Assembly (NCBI GenBank): GCA_017559135.1
Contig: JAFYSZ010000001.1
Location: 124,001-188,000 of the forward strand
Origin: Bacteroidales bacterium
GTDB lineage: Bacteria; Bacteroidota; Bacteroidia; Bacteroidales; P3
Direction of reading: 5' to 3'
Length of the DNA stretch: 64,000 bases
Within the stretch, counting starts at the first letter, position 1. Every line of letters starts with the position of its first letter. The notes under the pieces were generated by a model that saw nothing but the letters and a program-made list of their open reading frames with translations, was not told the DNA's origin and did no database searches. The translations under genes and the position numbers were made by a program. Positions 15,706 to 24,638 of the stretch are shown one piece after another.

Positions 15706-16479
15706 TCAATTTGACTTTTGGGATAATGCAAGTAGAATTATATGAATGAAAAATAATATTAATATTATTCCACTGCTTATTATTAAAATAGGATTTTGGG
15801 AGTAGATTGTGGAGTCTGCTGAAGGGATTATATTAAGGTTGTTGAGATAATAGAATATGCAAACGCAAAGGTTGTTGATGAAGTGGCAAAGGATTGGGAT
15901 CCAAAGATTGTTTGATGCGATTAAAAGTAAGCCAAGACATAAGGAAAGTAAAAAGCGTGGTAGGAAAGCATAGAGTTCAAAGTGCATTAGTGAGAATAAT
16001 AAGGAAGTTAATATAATAGCAAATAATGCGTTTTTGGTTAGTTCTTTAAAGAGGTTTTGAATTACACCTCTGAAAAATAATTCTTCTGTTACGGCAGGAA
16101 GTACTGCAAGAACTAAACTAACAATTAAGAATTGGGGAAAAGAATTGCTTTGTAGTAGTTTTTCACTTACGGCATTGCTTCCTTCAAATGTTAGAAAATC
16201 GTTTAGTGGTATGATAGCAATTGGAAGAATGATTGCCCATATAATTAAACTCTTGTGTTTTGGTTTTGTGAAGTTTATTTTAAAGTCTTTGATGAATAGT
16301 TTTATGCAAACCCAAGAGGTTAATCCAAACATAAATAATGTTCCTATTGCTTGATAGAGTAGAGGATAGTCTTTGAAAAAGGTTATAAAAAGTGAAGCAA
16401 AAGATATAGATGTCATAAGTATTGCAATAGAGAGTAGGATTTTTACTGTTGGGGATAGGTCTTTGGTGATTAGTTTCAT
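15706..16479 (-). CDS. CPBP-family intramembrane metalloprotease
   Basis: 257-residue polytopic membrane protein with about seven to eight hydrophobic segments. The CPBP/Abi signature is intact: EELFFRG (Glu132-Glu133, Arg137), then LLFSLMHFE with the second-motif His, and PILCHFINN with a third His. Relatives cleave membrane substrates or process prenylated peptides; bacterial substrates are mostly unknown. It lies downstream of tRNA-Arg and corA on the same strand and may be read from the corA promoter. Confidence 0.88.
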   Translation of the reverse strand: MKLITKDLSPTVKILLSIAILMTSISFASLFITFFKDYPLLYQAIGTLFMFGLTSWVCIKLFIKDFKINFTKPKHKSLIIWAIILPIAIIPLNDFLTFEGSNAVSEKLLQSNSFPQFLIVSLVLAVLPAVTEELFFRGVIQNLFKELTKNALFAIILTSLLFSLMHFELYAFLPRFLLSLCLGLLLIASNNLWIPILCHFINNLCVCIFYYLNNLNIIPSADSTIYSQNPILIISSGIILILFFIHIILLALSQKSN

Positions 16480-16500
16480 ATTATTAAGAATTAAATTTAG

Positions 16501-16572
16501 TACCCTCGATGAGAATCGAACTCATAACAGCAGAACCGGAATCTACGATTATATCCATTTAACTACGAGGGT
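16501..16572 (-). tRNA. tRNA-Arg (anticodon CCG)
   Basis: Minus-strand cloverleaf: acceptor ACCCTCG/CGAGGGT with discriminator A, anticodon stem GTAGA/TCTGC around loop TTCCGGT (anticodon CCG), T-arm ATGAG-TTCGATT-CTCAT. CCA is not encoded. It begins 5 bases after the corA stop. Confidence 0.93.
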
Positions 16573-16577
16573 AGGGT

Positions 16578-17525
16578 TTATAGCCATTTTTTCTTTTTGA
16601 AATAAATAAAGAATGCAATTACGATAATAAGCATCGCAATTACTATTCCCATAAATACGTATGGGGATTCTTGAAAGGGTAATAATACATTCATTCCATA
16701 GATTGAGGAAACTACTGTAAGAGGAAGCATGATTGTTGAAAGGAAAGTGAGAACTTTCATAATCTCATTTGTTTTGTTTGTTTGCAAAGAATCAAATGTT
16801 TTACTCAATCCCTCAATCAATTCTCCATAATCTTCAACCAAGTCAAACATTTTTTGATATTGGTCTAAGATATTTCCCCAATAATCTTCCATATCTTCGG
16901 CATAACCTTTGATTCCCCCGCTTTCAAATTTATAAAAGACTTTTATTTGGGGTTTAAAGGTTGTATTTAGCAAGATGATGTTCTTTCTTGTTAAGCTTAA
17001 ATTTTCAATTACGCGTTGTGGTTTTTTTGTAAATATGTCATAGTTTATGCTATCAACTTCGCTACCAATTCTTAGTATAAGTGTGTAAGTTTCTACCATC
17101 AATCTATCTAAGATATTATAGAGTAGTGCATCTGATGAAGTGCCAATTTTTTCTATTATCTCTATTTCGTCTTCGTTAGAGGAACCTGCTTTGTAGCGTT
17201 GCATCATATCTTGGGTTTGTTTAAAGAGATTCTTTACTGCCCAATGACTTCGCCCAATTGTTATAATGTAATCTTTTCCCCAGAAGATTTTTACTTCCTT
17301 CATTCTAATGAATTTATTGCTTTTATCAAGATATGGAAAATGAAGAATTAAGAAATAATAATCGTCGTATTCGTCAATTTTTGGTCTTTGATTGATTGCA
17401 CGACAGTCTTCTATATCAAGGGGGTGGAAAGCATAAGTATCTAAAAGATATGTGTAGTCTTCTTCCTCGGGGTTTAGTATGTGTTGCCAGGTTAGTTCGT
17501 TGTCAAAAGTTATTGTTTCTATCAT
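16578..17525 (-). CDS. corA: CorA-family Mg2+/Co2+ transporter
   Basis: Pentameric divalent-cation channel of the inner membrane. The start at ATG 17525 is preferred to the GTG at 17531 because AGGAGG lies five bases before it, a rare clear Shine-Dalgarno here; this gives 315 residues. The long cytoplasmic N-terminal domain is followed near the C-terminus by two membrane helices, with the signature SSIYGMNV closing the first (pore helix) and a Lys-rich KKKKWL tail after the second. Divergent from pgk with overlapping promoters. Confidence 0.93.
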   Translation of the reverse strand: MIETITFDNELTWQHILNPEEEDYTYLLDTYAFHPLDIEDCRAINQRPKIDEYDDYYFLILHFPYLDKSNKFIRMKEVKIFWGKDYIITIGRSHWAVKNLFKQTQDMMQRYKAGSSNEDEIEIIEKIGTSSDALLYNILDRLMVETYTLILRIGSEVDSINYDIFTKKPQRVIENLSLTRKNIILLNTTFKPQIKVFYKFESGGIKGYAEDMEDYWGNILDQYQKMFDLVEDYGELIEGLSKTFDSLQTNKTNEIMKVLTFLSTIMLPLTVVSSIYGMNVLLPFQESPYVFMGIVIAMLIIVIAFFIYFKKKKWL

Positions 17526-17553
17526 TTTCACCTCCTTTTTTTCAAAAACACTG

Positions 17554-17561
17554 CAAAGATA
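17554..17561 (-). promoter_or_regulatory. -7 box of corA
   Basis: Minus strand TATCTTTG, 28 bases before the corA start; it lies 13 bases from the pgk -7 box on the other strand, so the two polymerases would interfere. Confidence 0.6.
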
Positions 17562-17574
17562 AGAAAAAAAGTAT

Positions 17575-17582
17575 TACTTTTG
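17575..17582 (+). promoter_or_regulatory. -7 box of pgk
   Basis: TACTTTTG, 23 bases before the pgk ATG. Confidence 0.6.
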
Positions 17583-17605
17583 TGCATTAAATAAAATTTA
17601 ATGTT

Positions 17606-18793
17606 ATGAATAGTATAAAAAATGTAAGCTTTGCAGGTAAAAAAGTCTTAGTTAGAGTTGATTTTAACGTTCCTGTTGAAAATAATGTGATAACAGATGA
17701 CACGAGAATAAGAGAAGCGTTGCCAACTATCGAAAAACTTATTTCAGATGGTGCATCTGTGATTTTAATGGCTCACTTTGGAAGGCCAAAAAAAGGAGGT
17801 TTTGAACCAGAATTGACATTAAAACCTGTGGTTGATTATTTGTCAAAAATAATCAACAAACCTGTTGCTTTTACTCAAAGTTTGGATTTTAAGGATATAA
17901 AGACTTTATCTGACGGATTAAAGCCAGGTGATGTTATGATGATAGAAAATATTCGTTTTTATCCAGGAGAAACAAAAGGTGATGAAGAATTAGCAAAAAA
18001 TCTTGCTCAATTAGGTGATTGTTATGTGAATGATGCATTTGGAGCAGCACATCGCGAACATTCTTCTACTGCAACAATTGCAAAATTCTTCCCTAATGCA
18101 AAATATTTTGGCCTTTTGATGGAAAACGAAATAGTAAATCTTAATCGTTTAATGTCTTCACCAAAAAAACCGTTTACTGCAATAATAGGAGGTAGTAAAA
18201 TTTCATCAAAAATAGACGTAATTCACAATTTATTACCATTGGTTGATAACCTAATTATTGGAGGAGGAATGAGTTATACTTTTGCAAAAGCAAGAGGAAA
18301 GAGAATTGGTAACTCAATTTGCGAAGATGATAAAATGCAAGTGGCACTTGATTTGATTGAAGAGGCAAAAAACAAAGGTGTAAACTTATATTTACCTGTT
18401 GATATAGTAGCTGGTGATGCTTTTTCAAATGATTGCAATGTAAAATATTGCCCTGAGGTAGATATTCCTGATGGTTGGGAAGGAATGGACGCAGGAGAAA
18501 AAACTCGTGAGTTGTTTAGAGAAGTTATTTTAAACTCTCAGACAATTCTTTGGAATGGCCCTGTTGGTGTTTTTGAGTTTGAAACATTTGCGAAGGGAAC
18601 AGATTCAATTGCAAAAGCTGTTGCAGAAGCTACGGATAAAGGAGCATTTTCAGCAGTTGGTGGAGGAGATTCAGTTTCGGCAATAAACAAATCAGGATTT
18701 GCAGATAAGATTTCATATATTTCAACAGGAGGAGGAGCAATGTTGGAATTTTTAGAAGGAAAGACGCTTCCAGGAATCAAAGCTATAATGTAA
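17606..18793 (+). CDS. pgk: Phosphoglycerate kinase
   Basis: Glycolytic enzyme making ATP from 1,3-bisphosphoglycerate. 395 residues, full length. N-terminal KVLVRVDFNVP (14-23) carries substrate-binding Asp and Asn; HFGRPK and ENIRFYPGE follow; the nucleotide side shows GGSKISSKIDV and near the end GGGDSVSA and TGGGAMLEFLEGKTLPG. First gene of a likely pgk-SDR-meaB-lipoprotein-priA run with gaps of 2-14 bases. Confidence 0.97.
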   Translation: MNSIKNVSFAGKKVLVRVDFNVPVENNVITDDTRIREALPTIEKLISDGASVILMAHFGRPKKGGFEPELTLKPVVDYLSKIINKPVAFTQSLDFKDIKTLSDGLKPGDVMMIENIRFYPGETKGDEELAKNLAQLGDCYVNDAFGAAHREHSSTATIAKFFPNAKYFGLLMENEIVNLNRLMSSPKKPFTAIIGGSKISSKIDVIHNLLPLVDNLIIGGGMSYTFAKARGKRIGNSICEDDKMQVALDLIEEAKNKGVNLYLPVDIVAGDAFSNDCNVKYCPEVDIPDGWEGMDAGEKTRELFREVILNSQTILWNGPVGVFEFETFAKGTDSIAKAVAEATDKGAFSAVGGGDSVSAINKSGFADKISYISTGGGAMLEFLEGKTLPGIKAIM

Positions 18794-18807
18794 AAAAATA
18801 ATTGTGT

Positions 18808-19563
18808 ATGAAAAAGATAGCATTAGTAACAGGAGCAACCTCAGGCATAGGAAAGGCTTGTGCAATTAAGTTGGCAAAAAATGATTATGATGTAATAATC
18901 ACAGGACGTAGGAAAGAACGTCTTGAAGACTTAGAAAAGGAATTAAGAGAACTTGGAGCAGATGTTTTAAGTCTTAACTTTGATGTGAGAAATAATCAAG
19001 AGGTTGAACAATACTTAGGTAATCTTTCAGGTAAATGGCAAGAAATAGATTTGCTTATCAATAATGCAGGTCTTGCAGCCGGAAAAGAACCAATAATTGA
19101 AGGAAGTCTTGATGATTGGGAAAGAATGATTGACACTAATGTAAAGGGATTGCTTTATGTTAGCAAGATAATTCTTAACTTAATGTGTAAAAGAGGTAAG
19201 GGGCACGTAGTTAATATTTGTTCTATCGCAGGAAAGCAAGTTTATTCAGACGGAAATGTATATTGTGCAAGCAAACACGCTGTTGATGCTTTGAGTTTGG
19301 CGATGAGAATTGACTGTTTGAAATATGGAATAAAGGTTACAAATATTTGTCCAGGGGCTGTGGAAACAGAATTTTCAATTGTTCGTTTTCATGGCAACAA
19401 AGAGCAAGCCGATGCTACGTATAAAGGATTCCAACCTTTAACAGCAGAGGATATTGCTGAAACAATTTATTATTGTGTATCACTTCCTGCTCATGTTTGC
19501 ATAAATGATTTGACAATTATGCCAACTGCACAAGCAGATTCTTCACATTTCTTTAAACAATAA
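18808..19563 (+). CDS. Short-chain dehydrogenase/reductase (YdfG-like)
   Basis: 251-residue Rossmann enzyme. ATG at 18808 is chosen over an in-frame TTG six bases earlier. Cofactor motif TGATSGIG (8-15), NNAG (85-88), catalytic Ser139 and Tyr152-x3-Lys156 (VYCASKHA) are all present. The GRR after strand two (34-36) suggests NADP(H). It resembles the YdfG 3-hydroxy acid/serine dehydrogenase branch; substrate not determinable. It starts 14 bases after pgk and ends 2 bases before meaB. Confidence 0.88.
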   Translation: MKKIALVTGATSGIGKACAIKLAKNDYDVIITGRRKERLEDLEKELRELGADVLSLNFDVRNNQEVEQYLGNLSGKWQEIDLLINNAGLAAGKEPIIEGSLDDWERMIDTNVKGLLYVSKIILNLMCKRGKGHVVNICSIAGKQVYSDGNVYCASKHAVDALSLAMRIDCLKYGIKVTNICPGAVETEFSIVRFHGNKEQADATYKGFQPLTAEDIAETIYYCVSLPAHVCINDLTIMPTAQADSSHFFKQ

Positions 19564-19565
19564 GT

Positions 19566-20669
19566 ATGTACGATAGAATAATTGATAAAGATAATCCTAA
19601 TTCAGCATTAAAAGTGCAGGCGGCTTTAAGTGAGCAACCTGCACAAGTGAATAAGGATTATGTTTTTAAACTAAAAAAACGTAGAGAGTTAAGTGTAGAT
19701 GAATTTGTTGATGGAATTCTAAAACAAGATCGCATAATTCTTTCGCAAGCTATAACATTGGTAGAAAGTAATCGTTTAGATCATCAACAAAAAGCACAAC
19801 AAATAATAGAAAGATGTCTTTCGCATGCAGGTAAAAGCATAAGAGTTGGAATAACAGGTGTACCTGGCGTTGGTAAATCAACAACGATAGAAGCACTTGG
19901 AACAAAACTGACTGCTATGGGACACAAATTAGCGGTTTTAGCAATAGATCCTACAAGCGAAAAGACAAAAGGCTCAATTCTTGGCGACAAAACAAGAATG
20001 GAAACATTGGCAAATGATCCTAATGCATTTATTCGTCCAAGTCCTTCGGCAGGAAGTCTTGGCGGAGTTGCAAGAAAAACAAGAGAGATTATTATTCTTT
20101 GTGAAGCAGCAGGCTTTGATGTTGTATTAGTTGAAACTGTTGGTGTTGGACAAAGCGAAGTTGTTGCTCATTCTATGGTAGATTTTTTCCTACTTCTTCA
20201 ACTTGCAAATGCGGGTGATGAATTGCAAGGAATAAAACGTGGAATAATGGAAATGGCAGATGCAATTTCTATCAATAAAGCTGAGTTAGACCCAAGTAGA
20301 GCCGAGTTAGCCGCTACTCAATATCGCAATGCACTTAGTCTTTTCCCACATAATGAAAATGGTTGGAAACCTTTGGTGTTTACTTCTTCGGCTTATACTG
20401 GCGATGGTATAGATAAGATTTGGGAAACAATAATGGATTATGTTGTTTTAACTAAATCTAACGGGCATTTTCACAAAAAAAGAAATGAACAAAACTTACG
20501 AATTTTATCTGAAACGATTCATTCTACTCTAACCGATAGATTCTACTCTAATGAGACGATTCAAAACGAAATAGAGAAGATGAAAACAGATATAATAGAT
20601 GATAAAATTTCGGCTTACGTGGCTGCACAAAATCTTATCGAGAAATATTTTTCTGAATTACGTAAATAA
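19566..20669 (+). CDS. meaB: Methylmalonyl-CoA mutase-associated GTPase
   Basis: G-protein chaperone that protects and reloads adenosylcobalamin in methylmalonyl-CoA mutase. 367 residues; Walker A GVPGVGKST (98-106), then LAIDPTSEKTKGSILGDKTRM and VETVGVGQSEV switch segments and an INKAEL base-recognition motif near NKxD. C-terminal part is helical (dimer arm). The mutase genes are not in the window. Its presence implies the organism makes or uses propionyl/succinyl-CoA via B12. Confidence 0.95.
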   Translation: MYDRIIDKDNPNSALKVQAALSEQPAQVNKDYVFKLKKRRELSVDEFVDGILKQDRIILSQAITLVESNRLDHQQKAQQIIERCLSHAGKSIRVGITGVPGVGKSTTIEALGTKLTAMGHKLAVLAIDPTSEKTKGSILGDKTRMETLANDPNAFIRPSPSAGSLGGVARKTREIIILCEAAGFDVVLVETVGVGQSEVVAHSMVDFFLLLQLANAGDELQGIKRGIMEMADAISINKAELDPSRAELAATQYRNALSLFPHNENGWKPLVFTSSAYTGDGIDKIWETIMDYVVLTKSNGHFHKKRNEQNLRILSETIHSTLTDRFYSNETIQNEIEKMKTDIIDDKISAYVAAQNLIEKYFSELRK

Positions 20670-20680
20670 AAAATTATTTT

Positions 20681-21121
20681 ATGAAAAAAATTATTTTTTT
20701 CTTTGTTTTATTTTTTGTATTCGCATCTTGCTCAATTTTAAATAATAATTCGGAAAACAAAACCACAGATTCAGATGCACAATCTGTGTTTGGAGTAGAA
20801 TGGAAATTGAAAAAAATTGGTAATAAGGTAATGAAATATTCAGAAGAGAATGAAACGATAACTCTTTTGATGACTTCTGAACCTGAAAACGTGAGCGGAT
20901 TTTCTGCTTGTAACAGATATTTTGGAAAATTTATCTATAAAAAAGGTAAACTTACCTTTAAAGATATGGCCTCTACTGCAATGCTGTGTCCAGATCAAAC
21001 AATGGATTTGGAAAAACGCTATCTTACTCAACTTGAAAAAGTAAATAATTTTCTTCTTACCGAAGATGGAGAATTGCATCTTAGAAAAGATGAAAAAATA
21101 TTGCTGATTTTTGTTCAATAA
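20681..21121 (+). CDS. META-domain lipoprotein (HslJ-like)
   Basis: 146 residues. Lipoprotein signal with lipobox FASC (Cys17), then one META domain: WKLKKIG, GFSACNRYFGKF, LTFKDMASTAMLC and a C-terminal HLRKDEKILLIF strand. Members are outer-membrane or periplasmic and linked to heat-shock or antibiotic stress, mechanism unclear. It lies between meaB and priA (11- and 5-base gaps), so probably co-transcribed with both. Confidence 0.85.
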   Translation: MKKIIFFFVLFFVFASCSILNNNSENKTTDSDAQSVFGVEWKLKKIGNKVMKYSEENETITLLMTSEPENVSGFSACNRYFGKFIYKKGKLTFKDMASTAMLCPDQTMDLEKRYLTQLEKVNNFLLTEDGELHLRKDEKILLIFVQ

Positions 21122-21126
21122 AGCAG

Positions 21127-23592
21127 ATGCGAACTTTATTTTGTCAGGTTTTATTACCCTTACACTTGCCAAGCAGTTTCACTTACCGAATACCGCTTGA
21201 ATTGTATGATAAAATAAAGGTAGGAGTAAGGGTTGCAGTTCAATTTGGTCAAAAGAAAATATATAGTGGCATAGTTTCTGAAATTCACGAGCGAGTACCG
21301 GAGGTGGCAACCGTTAAGTATGTTTTAGAAATCATAGATTTAGAACCTGTAATCACACAAACAACACTTTTTTTCTATGATTGGGTTGCTTCTTATTATA
21401 TGTGTTATATAGGAGATGTGATAACGGCAGCAATGCCTGCGTTATTAAGGCTTAGGAGTGAAAGTAAATTAATAGTTAATCCCGAATTTACAGCAGAAAT
21501 TGATTCACTTACCCAAAGACAACTTGATATTTTAAAGATAGTTGATGAAAAAGAAAATATATCTATTGATGAGGTGAGTGAAAAACTCTCTCAAAAAGGA
21601 ATATTGCCTGAGATTACAAAAATGGTTAATGAAAAAATATTAGCTATTGATGAACAACTCGAAGAAAAATACAAACCTAAACTTCAACCTTACGTAGTTC
21701 TTACTTCCGAATACGAAACAGCAGAAAGCAAAGCAGAATTAATTCAAACTTTAAGCGGAAAGAAAACCTCAGAAAATCAATTACAAACATTTTTACTTTT
21801 TTTAAAGCTTTCGCAAGGTAGAGGTGTTGTTGAAAAAAACGCATTCCAAGAAAAGAATCATAAAAGTGCACTTCAAACTCTAATAAAAAAACAAGTTTTT
21901 GAAATAAAACATCTTGTGCATTCACGCCTAAAACAAGCAAAATCCTCTTTTGATACAAGTGATATAAAACTCAGCTTTTCACAACAAAGAGCCTTTGATT
22001 CTATTCTTTTATCTTGGCAAACTTTTGATGTAACCCTTCTTCACGGAGTAACAGGTAGCGGAAAAACAGAGATATATATAAAGTTGATAGAAAGAGTTAT
22101 CTCACAAGGAAGGCAAGTTCTTTATATTTTGCCAGAGATAGCACTTAGTATTCAATTACTTTCAAGATTAGAAAAGTATTTTGGAGATAAAATAGGTATA
22201 TATCATTCCCGTTTTTCAAAGGAAGAAAGAGTAGAAATATGGAATAAAGTTAAGGACACTAATAAAGAAAATCGTTATCAAATAATAATAGGTTCGCGAG
22301 CTTCGATTTTTTTACCTTTTTCCGATTTAGGTCTAATTATTGTGGACGAAGAACATGATAATGGCTTTAAACAAAGAGAATCTTCTCCGAGATATAATGC
22401 ACGAGATGCAGCAATTTATCTTGCAAAGCTTCATTCTTCAAAAGTTTTATTAGGTTCGGCAACACCTTGTTTGGAAACATATTTTAATGCTCAAACAGAA
22501 AAGTATGGATATGTGCAATTAAATGAGCGATACTTGAATACGCCAATGCCAAAGATAGAAATAGCAAATATGAAAGAGGAATATATTAACAAAAAGAATT
22601 ATTCTATTTTTTCATCTTTGTTGTACGAAAACATAAATCAAGCACTTGATAATCATAAACAAGTAATATTGTTTAAAAATCAAAGAGGTTATGCTTCTAA
22701 TGTACGTTGTGAGGTTTGTGGTTGGGTGGCAAAGTGCCCTAATTGTGATGTCTCACTAACTTATCACAAGCATTCACAAGTTTTAAACTGTCATTACTGC
22801 GGATTAAACCTACCTATATATAATGAATGTCCAGCTTGCCATAGTCATAGTTTGATTCAAACGGGAAATGGGAGCGAAAAAATTGAAGAAGAAACTCAAA
22901 GATTTTTTCCAAATGCGAGAATAAAACGTATGGACTTAGACACGACTCGCAAAAAGAATGATTACCTTGAAATTATTCAAGATTTTGAGAAAGGAAATAT
23001 TGATATACTTTGCGGAACTCAAATAATAACAAAAGGATTAGACTTTTCCAATGTGGGATTAGTAGGAGTAATTGATTCTGACTCACTTTTGTATTTTCCT
23101 GATTTTAGAGCGTATGAAAAAACATTTGATTTACTAACGCAAGTTGCAGGAAGAGCAGGCAGATTAATTGAAAAAGGAAAAGTAATCATTCAATCATTTA
23201 ATCCAAATCATCAAATTTTTAGAGATGTTTTGAATTATGATTATGCTTCTATGTATAAAAATCAAATTATTGAGAGAAAAATTTTTTCGTATCCGCCTTT
23301 TGTGTTTTTAACTAAGATAATTTTTCAATCAGCCGACAAAGAAAAATTAGATTCTTTGTGTTCAGAATATTCAAATCAGATAAGAAAAATCTTTGCACAA
23401 AGAATATTAGGGCCAGAGTATCCTCCAATTTATAAAGTCAAAGGAATGTTTCAAAAACAATTTATTTTAAAATTAGAAAAAACTGTTTCTTATTCACAAG
23501 CCAAGAAGTTGATAATGCAACTTAATGAAGAAATTCTTAGTAAAAAAGAATATAAAAATGTAAGAGTAATAGTAGATGTAGATCCTTTGTAA
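21127..23592 (+). CDS. priA: Primosomal protein N' (replication restart helicase)
   Basis: 821 residues. N-terminal 3'-DNA-binding domain (LPLHLPSSFTYRIP), helicase core with Walker A GVTGSGKTE, DEEHD box (IIVDEEHD), GSATP motif III, and between helicase lobes the two zinc sites formed by eight cysteines (CEVCGWVAKCPNC ... CHYC ... CPAC). The later motifs QIITKGLDF and QVAGRAGR are intact. It reloads the replisome at stalled forks. Confidence 0.96.
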   Translation: MRTLFCQVLLPLHLPSSFTYRIPLELYDKIKVGVRVAVQFGQKKIYSGIVSEIHERVPEVATVKYVLEIIDLEPVITQTTLFFYDWVASYYMCYIGDVITAAMPALLRLRSESKLIVNPEFTAEIDSLTQRQLDILKIVDEKENISIDEVSEKLSQKGILPEITKMVNEKILAIDEQLEEKYKPKLQPYVVLTSEYETAESKAELIQTLSGKKTSENQLQTFLLFLKLSQGRGVVEKNAFQEKNHKSALQTLIKKQVFEIKHLVHSRLKQAKSSFDTSDIKLSFSQQRAFDSILLSWQTFDVTLLHGVTGSGKTEIYIKLIERVISQGRQVLYILPEIALSIQLLSRLEKYFGDKIGIYHSRFSKEERVEIWNKVKDTNKENRYQIIIGSRASIFLPFSDLGLIIVDEEHDNGFKQRESSPRYNARDAAIYLAKLHSSKVLLGSATPCLETYFNAQTEKYGYVQLNERYLNTPMPKIEIANMKEEYINKKNYSIFSSLLYENINQALDNHKQVILFKNQRGYASNVRCEVCGWVAKCPNCDVSLTYHKHSQVLNCHYCGLNLPIYNECPACHSHSLIQTGNGSEKIEEETQRFFPNARIKRMDLDTTRKKNDYLEIIQDFEKGNIDILCGTQIITKGLDFSNVGLVGVIDSDSLLYFPDFRAYEKTFDLLTQVAGRAGRLIEKGKVIIQSFNPNHQIFRDVLNYDYASMYKNQIIERKIFSYPPFVFLTKIIFQSADKEKLDSLCSEYSNQIRKIFAQRILGPEYPPIYKVKGMFQKQFILKLEKTVSYSQAKKLIMQLNEEILSKKEYKNVRVIVDVDPL

Positions 23593-23613
23593 ATAATTTC
23601 TTAATTTTGCACT

Positions 23614-24588
23614 ATGAAAAAAATTATAATATTTATATGTGTAGCTATCTTTGTTTGCCCGTTGCGTTCGCAAGATATTATGCTACAAAATGCGGAAAAA
23701 GAATTAAGTTCTCTAATGAATGTAATGTTCATTTCAAAAGATGATAATGAAAGATTCAATGCAAATGAAAAGTTTATCAACATTTTAGATAATGTTTTAG
23801 AATATCCAAATAGTTTTGATTATCCTTTCAAAAGTTTAGACAAGATTAGCATTCTTACTTCTTCGGATAAAAGATTCAAAATATTTACTTGGGCAATTTT
23901 TTCTAACGAAGGAAATTACGATAATTTTGGAATGATTCAGGCTCGTAACGAAAACACGGAGGAGTACGAGATTTATAGACTTTTTGATAGGAGTGAAGAT
24001 GTTTTTTCACCACAAGAGGCTAAACTTACCGACACTTCTTGGTTTGGAGCGGTATATTATGAATTGATTACAACTAAAAATGAAAATATAACATATTATA
24101 CTTTACTTGGTTGGGACGGAAAGGATATTTATTCTAAGAGAAAAATCATAGAACCAATTACTTTTAAACGCAATTCTGGAAGGCCAAACTTTGGAGCATC
24201 AATTTTCTATAAGGAAAAACAATTAAAGCGAATGATATTTGAGTATGCACCTACGGCTTCTTTTAATTTGAAATGGGATAATCAGTTTTATACCGAGGGA
24301 GGTGTGAAAAAAGCAAAACAAAAGGGAATGAAAAAAAATAAGCCTTTTGAAACTGAAGCTCAAAAGATAGAAAAGACTCAAATGATAATTTATGAAGAAT
24401 TAGAACCTATGTATGATGGGCTCGGAATGGTGAAAAATTTAAATGTTCCATCTGGAAAAGTTGTCGGATTGAAGTTTGAAAGAGGGAAATGGCGTAAAGT
24501 TGATAATCTAATACCAAGAAACGCAAAGAAAAAGAACGAAATAGATGTAAATAACTACAACTTCGGTAAAGAAAAACGTCTTTACTAA
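23614..24588 (+). CDS. Exported hypothetical protein
   Basis: 324 residues with a signal peptide (MKKIIIFICVAIFVCPLRSQ) and so probably periplasmic. Features: many aromatic, short polar segments (TDTSWFGAVYYELI, YYTLLGWDGKD, GRPNFGASIFY), a central basic stretch KKAKQKGMKKNKP and a C-terminal YEELEPMYDGLGMVK. Similar-looking proteins occur across Bacteroidota without known role. Its start is 21 bases after priA; the TonB receptor begins 50 bases later. Confidence 0.75.
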   Translation: MKKIIIFICVAIFVCPLRSQDIMLQNAEKELSSLMNVMFISKDDNERFNANEKFINILDNVLEYPNSFDYPFKSLDKISILTSSDKRFKIFTWAIFSNEGNYDNFGMIQARNENTEEYEIYRLFDRSEDVFSPQEAKLTDTSWFGAVYYELITTKNENITYYTLLGWDGKDIYSKRKIIEPITFKRNSGRPNFGASIFYKEKQLKRMIFEYAPTASFNLKWDNQFYTEGGVKKAKQKGMKKNKPFETEAQKIEKTQMIIYEELEPMYDGLGMVKNLNVPSGKVVGLKFERGKWRKVDNLIPRNAKKKNEIDVNNYNFGKEKRLY

Positions 24589-24638
24589 TGTAAGGTTTTC
24601 AGCAGAATATTGTCTATAAAAAGAAAAAACAAAAATTA